A stretch of 64,000 bases of DNA, taken from NCBI GenBank assembly GCA_023974075.1, contig CM043787.1, positions 34,319,718 to 34,383,717 of the forward strand, written 5' to 3'. Position numbers and translations under genes: made by a program. The stretch comes from Chaenocephalus aceratus. Lineage: Eukaryota; Chordata; Actinopteri; Perciformes; Channichthyidae. This document shows positions 40,780 to 51,900 of this stretch, in pieces; the first letter of the stretch is position 1; each line of letters opens with the position of its first letter. A model generated the notes under the pieces. The model worked only from the letters and a program-made list of their open reading frames with translations. It searched no databases and was not told where the DNA came from.

Positions 40780-43574
40780 AAATAACATGTTATTCTCTAG
40801 CATTGTAAGTCCCCATATTATTTGGCAACTTCAGCTGCTAATTTGCAATAACGGTTGAGAAAATCTGATATTGTATTCTAACCGTGCGATACAAAATAGA
40901 CTGTTGCAATGTATAAACCCTAATCATATACTAAATATAAAGATTCTATAACAATCCATCAAAGAGGAAAACAATCCAACCGGTTCAATGCTGCAGTTTA
41001 GCAAGCTGAGCTGTGGGAGAACTTCTAACAGATCATCCCTAAAGCCTAACATATATGACGCTCTTTACACCAAACACCAGTTTCCAAGGGCAAAGAGTGC
41101 TCCCACTGTGCCTTTCACAAACTCCTGTGCAGTGTGCACATTAAAGCAGAGCAGACACGCAAAAGGTCTTTAACAGCACCTAAAAAGCCATTTTCATGAT
41201 ATGTGAATCTGTTCAAACCAGCATGTTGTTTCATTATTAATAGTTCTCAAGAGGCTCTACTAGTTGAGATAGACGGCTGGCTTATCTCGTTCACCAGCAA
41301 ACTGCATCTCCCATGGTGGTCTGCTGAACCCAGTGCAATTTACACTCAGTTTTTCATCCATTTATTTCACTACTTTAACCCGTTCTCATGTAGGCCAGAA
41401 GTCCTTCTTTTATGAATCTGATATCTTTCTGTCCATCTTTTACACTTTCCTTTTTTGCCCTTTAAATTGAAGTCACTTGTATACAATACAACTTTAAGGA
41501 ACAAAAAGGAGTGTAATTTGACTTTGCTTTAGAAGATTAACACTTCTCATAATTGTGTATCTCTCCCTCTAGTCTTTACTCAACAGCAAGCCGAGCTCAA
41601 CACAATAATTAGTTGACTCCAGGGAAATATGTTAGGTAATTCTTGAGCTTTGCATTCAGGCAAAGCTGCTGAGCCCTGTTTTTATTTAGTAATCCAGTTA
41701 ATCACGAATAATCTGATAATATCAATTATTTCAGTAAACAAGGAAGTCTAGATTAAGCTTTTGCCCCTCACTCAATCCCTGCATTAAATCACCACACAGA
41801 TACATTTAGCAGCTAATTGGAGTAAAATGGAGCTTTGAGAGGGATGATGGAGGATTTCTACACAGTGTGTGGATGTGTCTGTAAGGAAAAGTACGCATTG
41901 TATTTTCAGGAATGGAGTCAGGGAATGTATTAAACATGATATTATTGTCCATGAACAATCATCCTCCATTAATTAGTAATAACTAAACCTTAAACTTAGC
42001 ATTGCAAAAAGTTTCATTTAAATGTGCTTTCATTTTAACAGTCTTGGATTGCACATCATTTACACTTTCAGGAAATAATGCGTCATTATATTTGATTGCG
42101 TATTTGCTAATCAAATGAATTTCTTTGCTATTTATATCTTGCCCATGTCTGAGTAAAAGTGCATGTAAAAACATCTTGAGAGAATTCTGACAATGGCAAA
42201 TGCGGGAATCCTAAAGTTGTAGGACTTCATTTAATTGCCACTCCTTTAAATCAGTAAATCGGGAAGCAATCAAATATTTTTCCCTATCAGATGACTTCAA
42301 ATATAGAAGTTTCAAGCTAACTTTACAACAAACCTCTTCAGACAAATAGGCCTTTGGATATTGAAAATATGTGAAAAATAAAACTCAGGCATAATTTAGG
42401 ATTCTTTGCTAATTTAATTGATCAACTGCAATACTATTGAAGACCTTGCAGACATCTTGTTGACAGGCCTTCAGATTCCTGGGGTTCCTCAGGGAGATAA
42501 AAGGCCAGGGTTCCTGCAGCAAATGATGCCTTTCTCCAGACCTATGCCTATACTCTGCTTTTAATTGGCCTCTTCTATAGATGTGAGCCTTAATGACTTG
42601 GATGTCCCAGGATTAAAAGACTCTGTGTTCAGGCAAGACAATTGTCTTAACCTTTTCTCAGCAGCTATTTATTTCCAGCTACACCCCTCCCTTTCCACAG
42701 AAGGTTTTTCCTGTCATTTTACTTTCTCCATTTCACCCATCTCTTTACATTTTCCACCATACTTTCACATTAATGTGTAATATGTAGGTTACAGGTCTGC
42801 CAACCTCCCATCCACTTTTTGTGCCAAACCACTTAACTATTTATCAAAGGTTATACTTTTCATTTGATCTTTCAGGATACTTTCATTATTTAATTTGTCA
42901 AACCATTGTAAGTCCTCACTTTCACATGCCAAATTGAACACCGACACTGCCGTCTTTACCACTGCTAACTTGACTTTTTGCACTTAAAAGGTTTGAACAG
43001 CTGGGTCCTTCCTCTGATACACAGCGCCCACTGGTAGTCCAACAAAAGCTGTGTAGGTGCTATGATCAAGCAGCTGATTTCTTCTGCACTAAACTATATC
43101 TTCTATTATTTGGAATGCTTGCTAGGAAACAAATAGTTTGTACTGTACTGCTACCATTGCCAGATTGTTTTGACAATGGCCACAGATTCTGAAATTGTTA
43201 TAGGAATTATTCTCATATCATGCTATTCCTCTATTGACACATCTCTTCTACATTGCCTTTATCATCCTATTATCTGTTCTGAAGCGCCGTATTTAAAATA
43301 GAAAAAAGTGCAGTAAGTTAGATTCCACAGCAAAAATGCTAGACTCCAATAGGATCTAGATGTTAACAATGAAGTGAAGAAATGTGTAACATTTGTATAA
43401 TTTGAATTTCTTTGTCATTTTGCCTTCATTTTTCTTTTTAATAATTTAATCACCTAAAGAGTTTCTTGAGGACTTCCAGTTGGTAAAAGTAGTACTTAAA
43501 GTACTGAAGATTCATTGAATGAATTGATAGATTGAAAAAGTAAGCTTAACTTCCACTGGAAGTGTTTTGTTGTA
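40780..43574. other. AT-rich unique DNA
   Basis: I find no gene or repeat end between the retroposon tail and the LINE fragment at 43.6 kb. Confidence 0.4.
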
Positions 43575-43855
43575 TGTACGTTAAGCCTCTGACATAAAGC
43601 CTATACTGCTCCACGGATAAGAGACTTGGAGGACAACCAAGAACACAACGGCTAAAGTACAAGCATTAATCAACAACTACCCAAGAGAATCTTGAGCAGA
43701 TGTGAATGATTCGGCGACACACTCTGAAAACATATGCTAGCATTGGTCCTTGGAATGAACCCCCCAGGCAAAAGAGAGTTTGTCCCAAGAACACCTGGTG
43801 AGAGTACCTGCAGAGCAGGCGGACATAGAAAGAGCTGGAATGGAAAGCCCAGGAG
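43575..43855 (+). pseudogene. LINE ORF2 C-terminal fragment, left piece
   Basis: The frame reads KPILLHG*ETWRTTKNTTAK, then VQALINNYPRES and WSLE*TPQAKES. After a one-base shift it reads PKNTW*EYLQ and KELEWKAQEW. This order (LLYGSETW, LQ.FINKCLR, W.PQGKR.RGRPKNTWRR, W...AQDR..WR) is the conserved segment after the reverse transcriptase in many non-LTR ORF2 proteins. Several stops and a frameshift make it a fossil. The Harbinger insertion begins right after AQE. The remainder lies at 46021-46074. Confidence 0.65.
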
Positions 43856-44167
43856 TGGAGTGCACCAGCTGGGCGTAAAAAAGTAGGTCTTAACTCTAAC
43901 GTCGGGCTTAGCTACGTCCGACTTAGTGATTCGAATTTACACCGAGTGCACCAAGCCTGACTAGTCTCGGTCGTAGCTGCGCCTGGTCTTAAGATGCGCG
44001 TCCACGTGAATACACGCAAAACAGTAATTGTTGCCAAGCAACACACGTCTACATAATTTAACACTCGAACTCCTCCATTCAGAGCAAACTAAGACTTGGA
44101 TAACGAAGTCATGGATAACAGAAACCAAAAGAAGAGAAAAATGACGCCCACACCCTGAAAAAGAAAG

Positions 44168-44359
44168 AGGGATTTTACAGAGCTACAGCGTGAACTGGTG
44201 GAGAAAGAGATCGTTTGTGTGGAGGTGGAGACCGCAAAACTGAGAGCGGAACATGACAAAATTGAGCTGGAGAAGGAGAAATTAAGACTCAAAATTATAA
44301 TTCTTAAGAATCAGCAAAGAATCACTGAAGAGGACAATTTGTCATTCACCATTCTCTAA
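44168..44359 (+). pseudogene. Harbinger Myb/SANT-like accessory protein, C-terminal coiled coil
   Basis: The frame gives RDFTELQRELVEKEI, then VETAKLRAEHDKIELEKEK, then LKIIILKNQQRITEEDN, and stops at 44357-44359. It is a charged heptad-rich coiled coil typical of the C-terminus of the Myb-like protein that partners the Harbinger transposase in DNA binding and nuclear import. The Myb/trihelix domain that should precede it is missing. Stops and frame damage lie just upstream (about 44100-44165). Confidence 0.6.
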
Positions 44360-44635
44360 TCATATTTGTTGTACTTGTTTTTATCTCAATGTCATGTTAA
44401 TAGTTCTCCAAATGCTATCTAATGTTCTTGTGTGTGTTTTTTGAATAAAATAGGCTAGAAAACGGCCTATTGAAAATATGTGGTCACAATGGGAGCTTAT
44501 TGAAATGCAATTGCAAAAAAACAGCGTTCATATTACAAATATACAGGGCTATATGTTGTTTATTGTGCGATTGCGGTTAACTCGTCCACCGATATCTTCA
44601 CGGATGCCAGGAGGATTTTGCTGCTTCTTCTTGTG

Positions 44636-44962
44636 TTGGTAAGTGAATATAATTCCTAAGGCGGCTCTGGAGAGCCAAGGAAACTTGTCTAATAGCCCGA
44701 CATACAGTTGTGCGATGAACATTAATCATGTCTCCCACAGTATTAAAGTAAGATCTGAGAGCAATCAGCACCTGCAAGGTTGGGGAGAGTGCAGCGTTTC
44801 TGTCTGATCCGTTCTGTTGTTGAGGGGAGATCTCCTCGATTAAATTAAAAAGGGCTTGTCTGCCGAAACGAAACCTCTCTATCAGCTCACTGAATAGATG
44901 TCCAGTGGGTTTGTTCGATCACGGACGACTCTTTCTCTTCTTAATGCCCTTTCGGTTACAAC
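44636..44962 (-). pseudogene. Harbinger transposase, N-terminal fragment
   Basis: Minus-strand translation gives VTERALRRERVVRDRTNPLD. After a one-base shift it continues HLFSELIERFRFGRQALFNL, then LSPTLQVLIALRSYFNTVGD, then HRTTVCRAIRQVSLALQSRL. This matches the N-terminal half of HARBI1-type transposases: the 'RFRF' helix, 'LSP.LQVLIALR', and the helix-turn-helix 'T.V.R.IR.V'. The DDE segment that normally begins with 'GFP.VIGCIDGTH' is absent because the reading frame breaks near 44640. The fragment is therefore non-functional. Confidence 0.8.
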
Positions 44963-45178
44963 ATGTAAACAAGACGCACTGCCATAGTTATTTTCCTTCT
45001 TGCCTGTTTTACGTTACTATGGATACCAGTCTCTCTTTCCAATTTACGCCTGCTCCATACTAGGCGTAAAAGTTACACCTGGGAGCAACGCATACAGGGC
45101 TTAAGTCTAAGTGGTGCACTAGTCATAACTTTAGTTTGGTCTTAACCTTCGGTTCTACGTCGGACATAGAGTTACGAC

Positions 45179-45996
45179 TAGGGATGTCCCGATCACCTTT
45201 TGTTGCTCCCGATCCGATTCCGATCATTTGATTTTGACAATCTGCCGATACCGATACCGATTTTTCCCGATCCGATCTTTATGCAATGCATTAAGAGAAA
45301 AAAAAGGTAACAGATAACGGCTGGTCATCCAACGCGATGAATTCAGCTATCTTGGCTGTTATTGTGTTGGCCTTTTCACTGTTCTGGGGCAGTTTCTCTT
45401 TCCTTTTGAAAGTCTCTGAAAGTGTCGGTTGTTTCAGTGCCGTTACCTGAGTGGCCGCTGTGTACTCGTCGTGTTGTTGTTGGTGTTTGTTTCTCAGGTG
45501 GCGTATTAGATTGGTCGTGTTGAACGTAGCTCTGTTCTTTCCACCACGCGGAACCTCTGCCTTGCAAACATTGCATCTGGCTGTTACACTGCCTTCGCTT
45601 TCAATTTTATAATACTTCCAAACTGCTGACATTTTCTCTGTTCCGACTCCCGAGTCACCAGCTGAACGTAGCCTCTCGTTAGCTTACTGCTACTATTAGA
45701 CACTGCGCACACTCTGTTGCCAGATTTCAGAGAAATAAGCAACCAGGTCTATGAAAACAAGCCCAAAGAAAGCAACACATACATGATGTTGTGTAATTTT
45801 AAACCAAAACTAAGTCCTCAGGATGACTTTAAGACGTGAACATGGTCATTTTTGTTTTGTAACATTAAATGAAAAAAAAAAAAAATTATTAAAAAAAAAT
45901 CCCGATCCCCGATTTTTTTCTCCCGATCCCCGATCTTTTGAAAATCACGTGATCGGCTCCGATCCCCGATCACGTGATCGGATCGGGACATCTCTA
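45179..45996 (-). mobile_element. hAT DNA transposon nested in the Harbinger (copy D)
   Basis: The ends are TAGGGATGTCCCGATC and GATCGGGACATCTCTA. A perfect 8-bp target duplication, GTTACGAC, flanks it (45171-45178 and 45997-46004). CCCGATC/GATCGGG words crowd both ends, including the palindrome GATCACGTGATC. The 818-bp body encodes a BED finger on the minus strand and then stops, so it is a non-autonomous deletion copy. Confidence 0.95.
45291..45632 (-). pseudogene. BED zinc-finger N-terminus of hAT transposase (copy D)
   Basis: The frame is 113 codons from ATG at 45632. Residues 1-8 (MSAVWKYY) carry the BED aromatic start. CNVCK gives the zinc cysteines (about residues 20-23). NTTNLIRHLRNKH gives the histidines (about 38-50). 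A polar linker (LKQPTLSETFKRKEK) and the start of the hAT core (TAKIAEFIALDDQPLSV, about 93-108) follow. The frame then falls into the AT-rich deletion junction. The frame itself is clean, with no stop within it, consistent with a young insertion. It resembles ZBED-type proteins. Confidence 0.85.
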
Positions 45997-46020
45997 GTTA
46001 CGACCAGCTGGTGCACTCCA

Positions 46021-46074
46021 GGAGAGGAGAGGAGACTCTGGCAAATTGTGGACAACAGCCTATGCTCCATGTAA
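46021..46074 (+). pseudogene. LINE ORF2 C-terminal fragment, right piece
   Basis: Directly after the Harbinger the plus strand reads GEERRLWQIVDNSLCSM and stops at 46072-46074. It completes the '..AQ[DE]R..WR.[LI]VD.LCS' terminus started at 43575-43855. The 4-bp Harbinger duplication sits at the junction. Confidence 0.6.
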
Positions 46075-46557
46075 AGGAATGATAGACGCAAGTAATGTGT
46101 ACATTTGTGATTTTCTTTAGGGGTTCATTTATTCAGAAAGGCTGTCCATCCTCCTTCGAACCCCACCACCCGACCTACCTCCCCTCCAGTTGCACAGACC
46201 TGGCCAGTGCTGAGTGATAGACTAATCGATGTGCAGCCTAATCAGCCAGCTTAACTCTAATACCCTGGACAGGTTCACATCATTATCATATCAGCCTCCG
46301 CATGTTTTGAGGTGACATGGAAGAGGCAAAGGATTAAAGACAATCTTGTAAAGAGGCAGCACAATTTTTAATGTGTTGACCAACCAAGAGAGGCCTGTGA
46401 AAGCTGGCAGCAGGGAGAGGGAGCTTAAGGTAAAAAGAGTGACGACCAAAAAAAAGAGGACCCCAGACAAAGACTTCATGTCCGGTTAAGGCTGCCACTT
46501 CCTCTGCTGGGAAAGGATCATGCTAAAGGTTCACTATTAGCATTACTTGGGTGCATC
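46075..46557. other. Unique DNA between two transposon clusters
   Basis: No gene or repeat is recognised. Confidence 0.4.
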
Positions 46558-46565
46558 GTCTAGAG

Positions 46566-47952
46566 CAGGGGTGCCCAACCAGTCGATCGCGATCGGCCTG
46601 TCAATCGCGGGGAGATTCCCAGTCGATCACGAGATGTGTCTAAAAATAAAACAACAATATTCTGTTTTATCGTTAATGTCCTACAACATAATCTTCCTGT
46701 GCCAGAATAATGCACTTGAACGCATCAAAGCTTTGTGATTGGTGTGACCCCATGTGTCGGGGCGTGGCTGGTGGGCAGTGGGCACTAGTTTGCTGAGTGA
46801 CATTCCGCACACACAAAAGACCATAATTATGGTAGAAGCAAAAGAGCCCAAAATATATCATTTTCACTCCGAGTGGGAGGATGATTATTTTTGTATCTAT
46901 TCCAATTCAAAGTCCATCTGTCTCATCTGCAATGCGAGCGTGGCTTTATCGAAGTAGGGTAATTTAGGAGCGGCATTTCAAAACAGTACACAAATGCTAC
47001 GAGACGGAATTCCCTCCTAATTCTGCCCTACGCTCCCAAAAGGGGAGGGGCCTGAAAGGACAGCTAAATGCACAGCAGTCCATTTTCACCAGGCCCAACA
47101 ACAAGAGCAAGGCTGCTACCAGAGCATCGTATCGTGTCAGTCACGTTCTTGCGAAACACATGAAGTCTTTCAAAGACGGCGAAGTTGTGAAAGAAGCATT
47201 CCTGGAGGCTGCCGACGCGCTTTTTGGGGACAGAAAAATAACAGTAGCATTTCAACAGGCTTTTGATATAATAAAAACTCAAGTTAGATACTGTTATTAA
47301 TCAGCTGTAAGTTTTAGTTTGTTTGAACTTATTCATTATAATTATTGTACAAAATGGTATAAGAATGCAAACTTAAATTGATTAGTCTATTATCAATTCA
47401 GGTTAAGAAACTAGTGTTGCTTGCAACCTATTTTAAAGGCATTTCTTTTTATACTCTAATAAAATACAACGAAAAAAGGGTTTGATTCTATTAATTTTGT
47501 CTTTTTTATTGCACTTTGGCAGCAGATTCCTGTGTAGCTTCAGATCGGAGTTGTCTTAAAGTTATTAGTAAGCCTAATTTATACTTTTGTATCAACACTA
47601 TTTATATATAATGGCAAAGAAAGGGTTCAGAGTCTTTTCTTTTTTCCTGTGTCATATGTGGCAGCACTGTTCAATGTGTCTTGAAAACATTACCCACTGT
47701 AGTATGTGACGTGTGAAAAAACTCCAACTCTGTATCAACAACACTATCGTGTAACTTCAGTTAAATACTTGTATGTGTGTAGATTAGAAAGAGGTAAGAT
47801 AAAGGATCTGCAGTAATTTATGAAGTATTAATCGTACAAAGGTCAGTTGTATACAAGTAGAAGTGCAACGCCTCTCTATTTGGACTGGTAGATCTTGGCA
47901 GACTGGCAAGTTTAAAAGTAGCTCTCGGTTCAAAAAAGGTTGGGCACCCCTG
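46566..47952 (+). mobile_element. hAT DNA transposon, Charlie/GTF2IRD2-like (copy E)
   Basis: The ends CAGGGGTGCCCAACC and GGTTGGGCACCCCTG are perfect 15-bp complements. An exact 8-bp target duplication, GTCTAGAG, flanks them (46558-46565 and 47953-47960). The left subterminal region repeats GTCGATCGCGATCG-type words. The body holds an N-terminal transposase fragment, and the rest of the 1387-bp element is non-coding. The central catalytic region is deleted. Confidence 0.95.
46829..47300 (+). pseudogene. hAT transposase N-terminus, GTF2IRD2-type (frameshifted)
   Basis: ATG at 46829 opens MVEAKEPKIYHFHSEWEDDY, followed by SKSICLICNASVALSK (CLIC zinc cysteines). A stop follows at 46955. After one base is gained the frame resumes: RHFKTVHKCYETEFP (H-x4-H), NAQQSIFTRPNNKSKAATRA, and SFKDGEVVKEAFLEAADALF, ending at 47300. 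This follows the N-terminus of the hAT family that gave rise to vertebrate GTF2IRD2, FAM200 and related genes. The segment after 'EAADALF' does not continue as in the full protein and is probably a deletion junction. The zinc finger is split by the frameshift, so no function is expected. Confidence 0.8.
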
Positions 47953-47960
47953 GTCTAGAG

Positions 47961-48621
<661 letters not shown>

Positions 48622-48639
48622 CCTAGCATTACTATACTT

Positions 48640-48871
48640 GTGGGGACCTAAATCTGTTTACACAGTCACGTGTGAGAACTCGCCTCCCTTATGGGGACAA
48701 ATTGGAGGTCCCCATGAGGGTAATCCTTAATTTTAGGGTGAATACTTGGTTAGGTTTAGGATTAGGGTTAGGGTAAGGGTTAGGCATGTGTTGGTTATGG
48801 TTAAGGTTAGGATAAGTCTCCAGGAAATGCATGTAAGTCAATGTAATGTCCCCTGAAGTGATGTATACATG

Positions 48872-48874
<3 letters not shown>
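48640..48874 (+). repeat. Interspersed fish repeat with degenerate TTAGGG units
   Basis: The repeat starts GTGGGGACCTAAATCTG and contains ATGGGGACAAATTGGAGG. It then has a run of TTAGG-type units (about 48750-48815) and ends GTCCCCTGAAGTGATG. I recognise this order as a common fish intergenic repeat that often sits beside GT arrays. The TTAGGG-like units are degenerate and mixed with GGTTAA, so this is not a telomere remnant. Confidence 0.6.
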
Positions 48875-48919
<45 letters not shown>

Positions 48920-48942
48920 GTGTGTGTGTGTGTGTGCGCGTG
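48875..48942 (+). repeat. (GT)n microsatellite with GC interruptions
   Basis: The array is about 68 bases of GT, broken by GCGT and GCGCGT near its end. It closes the repeat on its right. Confidence 0.95.
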
Positions 48943-51900
48943 TCATTTTTCTTTTGATCTAAAATGTAATGAATGAGCAGACTGATGAGGTTTGCATTTC
49001 ATAATAAAAAGGTCAGCCTTATTAAGATGAAAGGAAGATAAAACCACTCTGAGCTCTTGATTTCTGATATTATAGACACACAGTCAGCTTTAAATTGTTA
49101 ATTTAGAATTTTTAAGTTGTGCTCATATATTGGTGGTATATTAAAAACACATGCAATCCAACAAGAGATGACATTCATAAACGGCTTCAGCCATCATAAA
49201 GCAGTAGTACTGGATTGTCCTGGATAACTACATGTGTTTGGCTGGTATTTGTTCAAAGTTGTTTTTGATTCGTAGTTGAACTATGCTTGAAAATTAATTC
49301 ATCCTCTTAGTGAGGTTTGTAACTTGAGGCAACAGCTCCCCATCATCATTAATGTTTAAGATGGCTAACAACTGTGCTGTCAACAGCTTCCAAGATAATC
49401 GACATGTCAATCAATGACGGGTGTGAGGCCGGCTTTTAGAGGGTCCCTAAGGTAGCTGTTTAGAGCACGCTCAGTTTAACACAGTGGCAATGGGAGAGTG
49501 TAAACAGAGAAGAATATAGACTCCAGGATTGACTGGTTGATCAATGGCATTGATCATTTAGCCCACAGAGCCTCCACTTCTCTGCATGGGCTGCTCATTT
49601 CCCCCTCAGTCATCCCACTCCCAGGCTTTACGCTCTGGATCACAACTACTCTTTACTCAGTCACTAACAAATGTAGCCAACACACTAGAGGGAGACAGAG
49701 AGGGGGGCTTATACAAACACTACATTTGGTTGGATGTTGTGATATGTTTGATCAAGTTTGACAGACTTGTATGGTGTGTTTTTATCTTCACACTGAAGGT
49801 GATGGGTTTTTCTTATACCCTATGCAGTTATTACTATTTTTTTATTTAAACCAAAAGACGCAGGTATTATTCATAGCAGTTGTGTAGACCAAAACAGTGC
49901 TAATAGGAAGCAAAGATATTTCAGTTTTGATCAAATTGCTCGACTACTAGTTGTCATTATTATTAGCAAAGTTGAAGTTAAATGAAGTGTCGTAAAAAAG
50001 TATTGCTGCTCTCTCAACATTGAGAAAAAATGTTTGGATAAATGATCCAAGTCTGAGAGGCATTTGCTTTTCAATGTATCTTTTAGTGGCATGGGAATAG
50101 AGACAAACTCAGAGTGACAGTTGGCACACCTAACTTAAACAACAAGGCAAACCGATTGGTTCATTCTTCCTTGATGCAGGCCGAGTCCACCACTTCAATC
50201 ACTGTACAGGCTGATATGTTCTGGCAGCATTCACTCTGAACTGTGGACCCTACATAAAAGGCAAGGACACTCAAACACAGAGCTAATTTCCCCATCCTAA
50301 TTTACTGGTGGTAGTCCTCTTTGTGGCTGAAAGAGGGATAGTGCATATTGGGCTCCCCAGCAGTGACACTCTACACAGTGTGTGGCAGTGTGGACAGAGA
50401 CAAAGTGACAGCAGGAGTATATCATCTGTTGGACTATTTACAACCTCAAATCAAGCAGTGAACAATTTGACCAAACTAATTTGGTCAAGGTAAAAAAGGA
50501 AAAGAAATCTTACACATTATAATCATAATCCGATACAGTATTACTAGCCAATCAACTGGATCCAGCATACTGGGTAGCTGTAACTACACACAGGTCCATC
50601 AGCTCTAAATTCATGATGAATTTTTATTCTTGCTCTTTTCTCAAAGCATCCATTTCAGATGAGATGAAAAAGTAATATTCCAGCAATAAAGCTTGATTTA
50701 CATCCCCTTCGCCGTTCCCCCTCTTCCTTTTTTATTTGATCATTTAGCCAGGATCATATAACTGTATATCAGACACAAATGAAATCAGGTCCCATACACA
50801 TTAAGGCCATGTCTTTCTGCAGCTAACATCCCCTCCAACCCAACCACCCAGCTCCACAGCAAGCCAAGGGCAGAGTCCCATTCATTTTCAGGCCCATTTC
50901 CTCCTATGATTAGGCGATCAATCAATCCCAGCATTCAATCTCATCAGGCAGAAGGGATTATCTGCCCATCTTCCCCTCTGCCTCTTTCAACTCACTCCCT
51001 CCCACACACACAGCAGCACATTAACATCAGATCAAGTATCAGCCAACACAAGCAGTCTACCACATCCTCTGACCACAAACAGACAGCTTCTCATCTGAGC
51101 CATTTCTCACTCACCCCCTCCATCTCCTGCAAATGGCTGTGCTCAAATAAATAAAACCGAACACATTGTTAGTGCTAACTATTTTCCTTTTGTACGGTGC
51201 AAAGATTTCAGGCTTCCTGCTTCAAGATATAAAAAAACAAGTCTTAAGAAGAAATGGAACCCCCCGACCGCCTAGAGATCTGCTTATTCTCATCATTTTT
51301 GTTATTCTCTGATGGAGAGGATTATTATAAAACATCATATTGTGAGTGTTGAAGGAAAAAAAATGAATTAGTAATAAACGCAAAGAGACTAAGAGCACAC
51401 ACAGGAGAATGACATTACTTTTCTGCCATCACTAATATTTAATATTTCTATGTTTTTTTGTTCAGATAAGCACTTGCTAAAAAGGGACAATTTCCTTGCA
51501 GCTAAAATATTTAATAATTTCCCCTTAATGGCAAAAAGCTTTTTGATGTAGAAATGCTAATTCTCGAAACAACCCTGATGAAACTGCCATGCTTTCAAGA
51601 CACACTAGCTTTTAGTAACCATGTGCTAGGTTAATAATGTTTCACGTCTGAAAGGCAGCATTTCCTTCCATGCTCATACCCCCGTGAAGGTGGGCCTCAA
51701 TACACCAGAAACTAAATCAAAACTGGTTCAGTCATATTGGGAAAAACATAACTCGGAAATAACAATTTCACTGTCAAGCCAAGTGGCTAAGCACATGTCT
51801 TTATATTATACATTTTAACTATAAAATACACTTAAAAAATAATTATTTTATATTTGAATGAAGACTTCTTTTGTTTTTGTTCACTATTAAAACATGTTAT

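Larger units (their letters stand above)
43856..46020. mobile_element. PIF/Harbinger DNA transposon (interrupted by hAT copy D)
   Basis: The terminal repeats TGGAGTGCACCAGCTGG and CCAGCTGGTGCACTCCA are perfect complements. The same four bases, GGAG, flank both sides (43852-43855 and 46021-46024). Inside are the two proteins expected of Harbinger, both broken. One is a Myb-like accessory protein C-terminus on the plus strand; the other is an N-terminal transposase fragment on the minus strand, facing it. Without the nested hAT the copy is about 1.34 kb, so the catalytic core has been deleted. A 4-bp flank is unusual, since Harbinger normally duplicates 3 bp. Confidence 0.88.

Noticed and set aside
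48750..48815. Interstitial telomere
   Set aside because: The TTAGGG units are few and degenerate, and they form part of a longer interspersed repeat.
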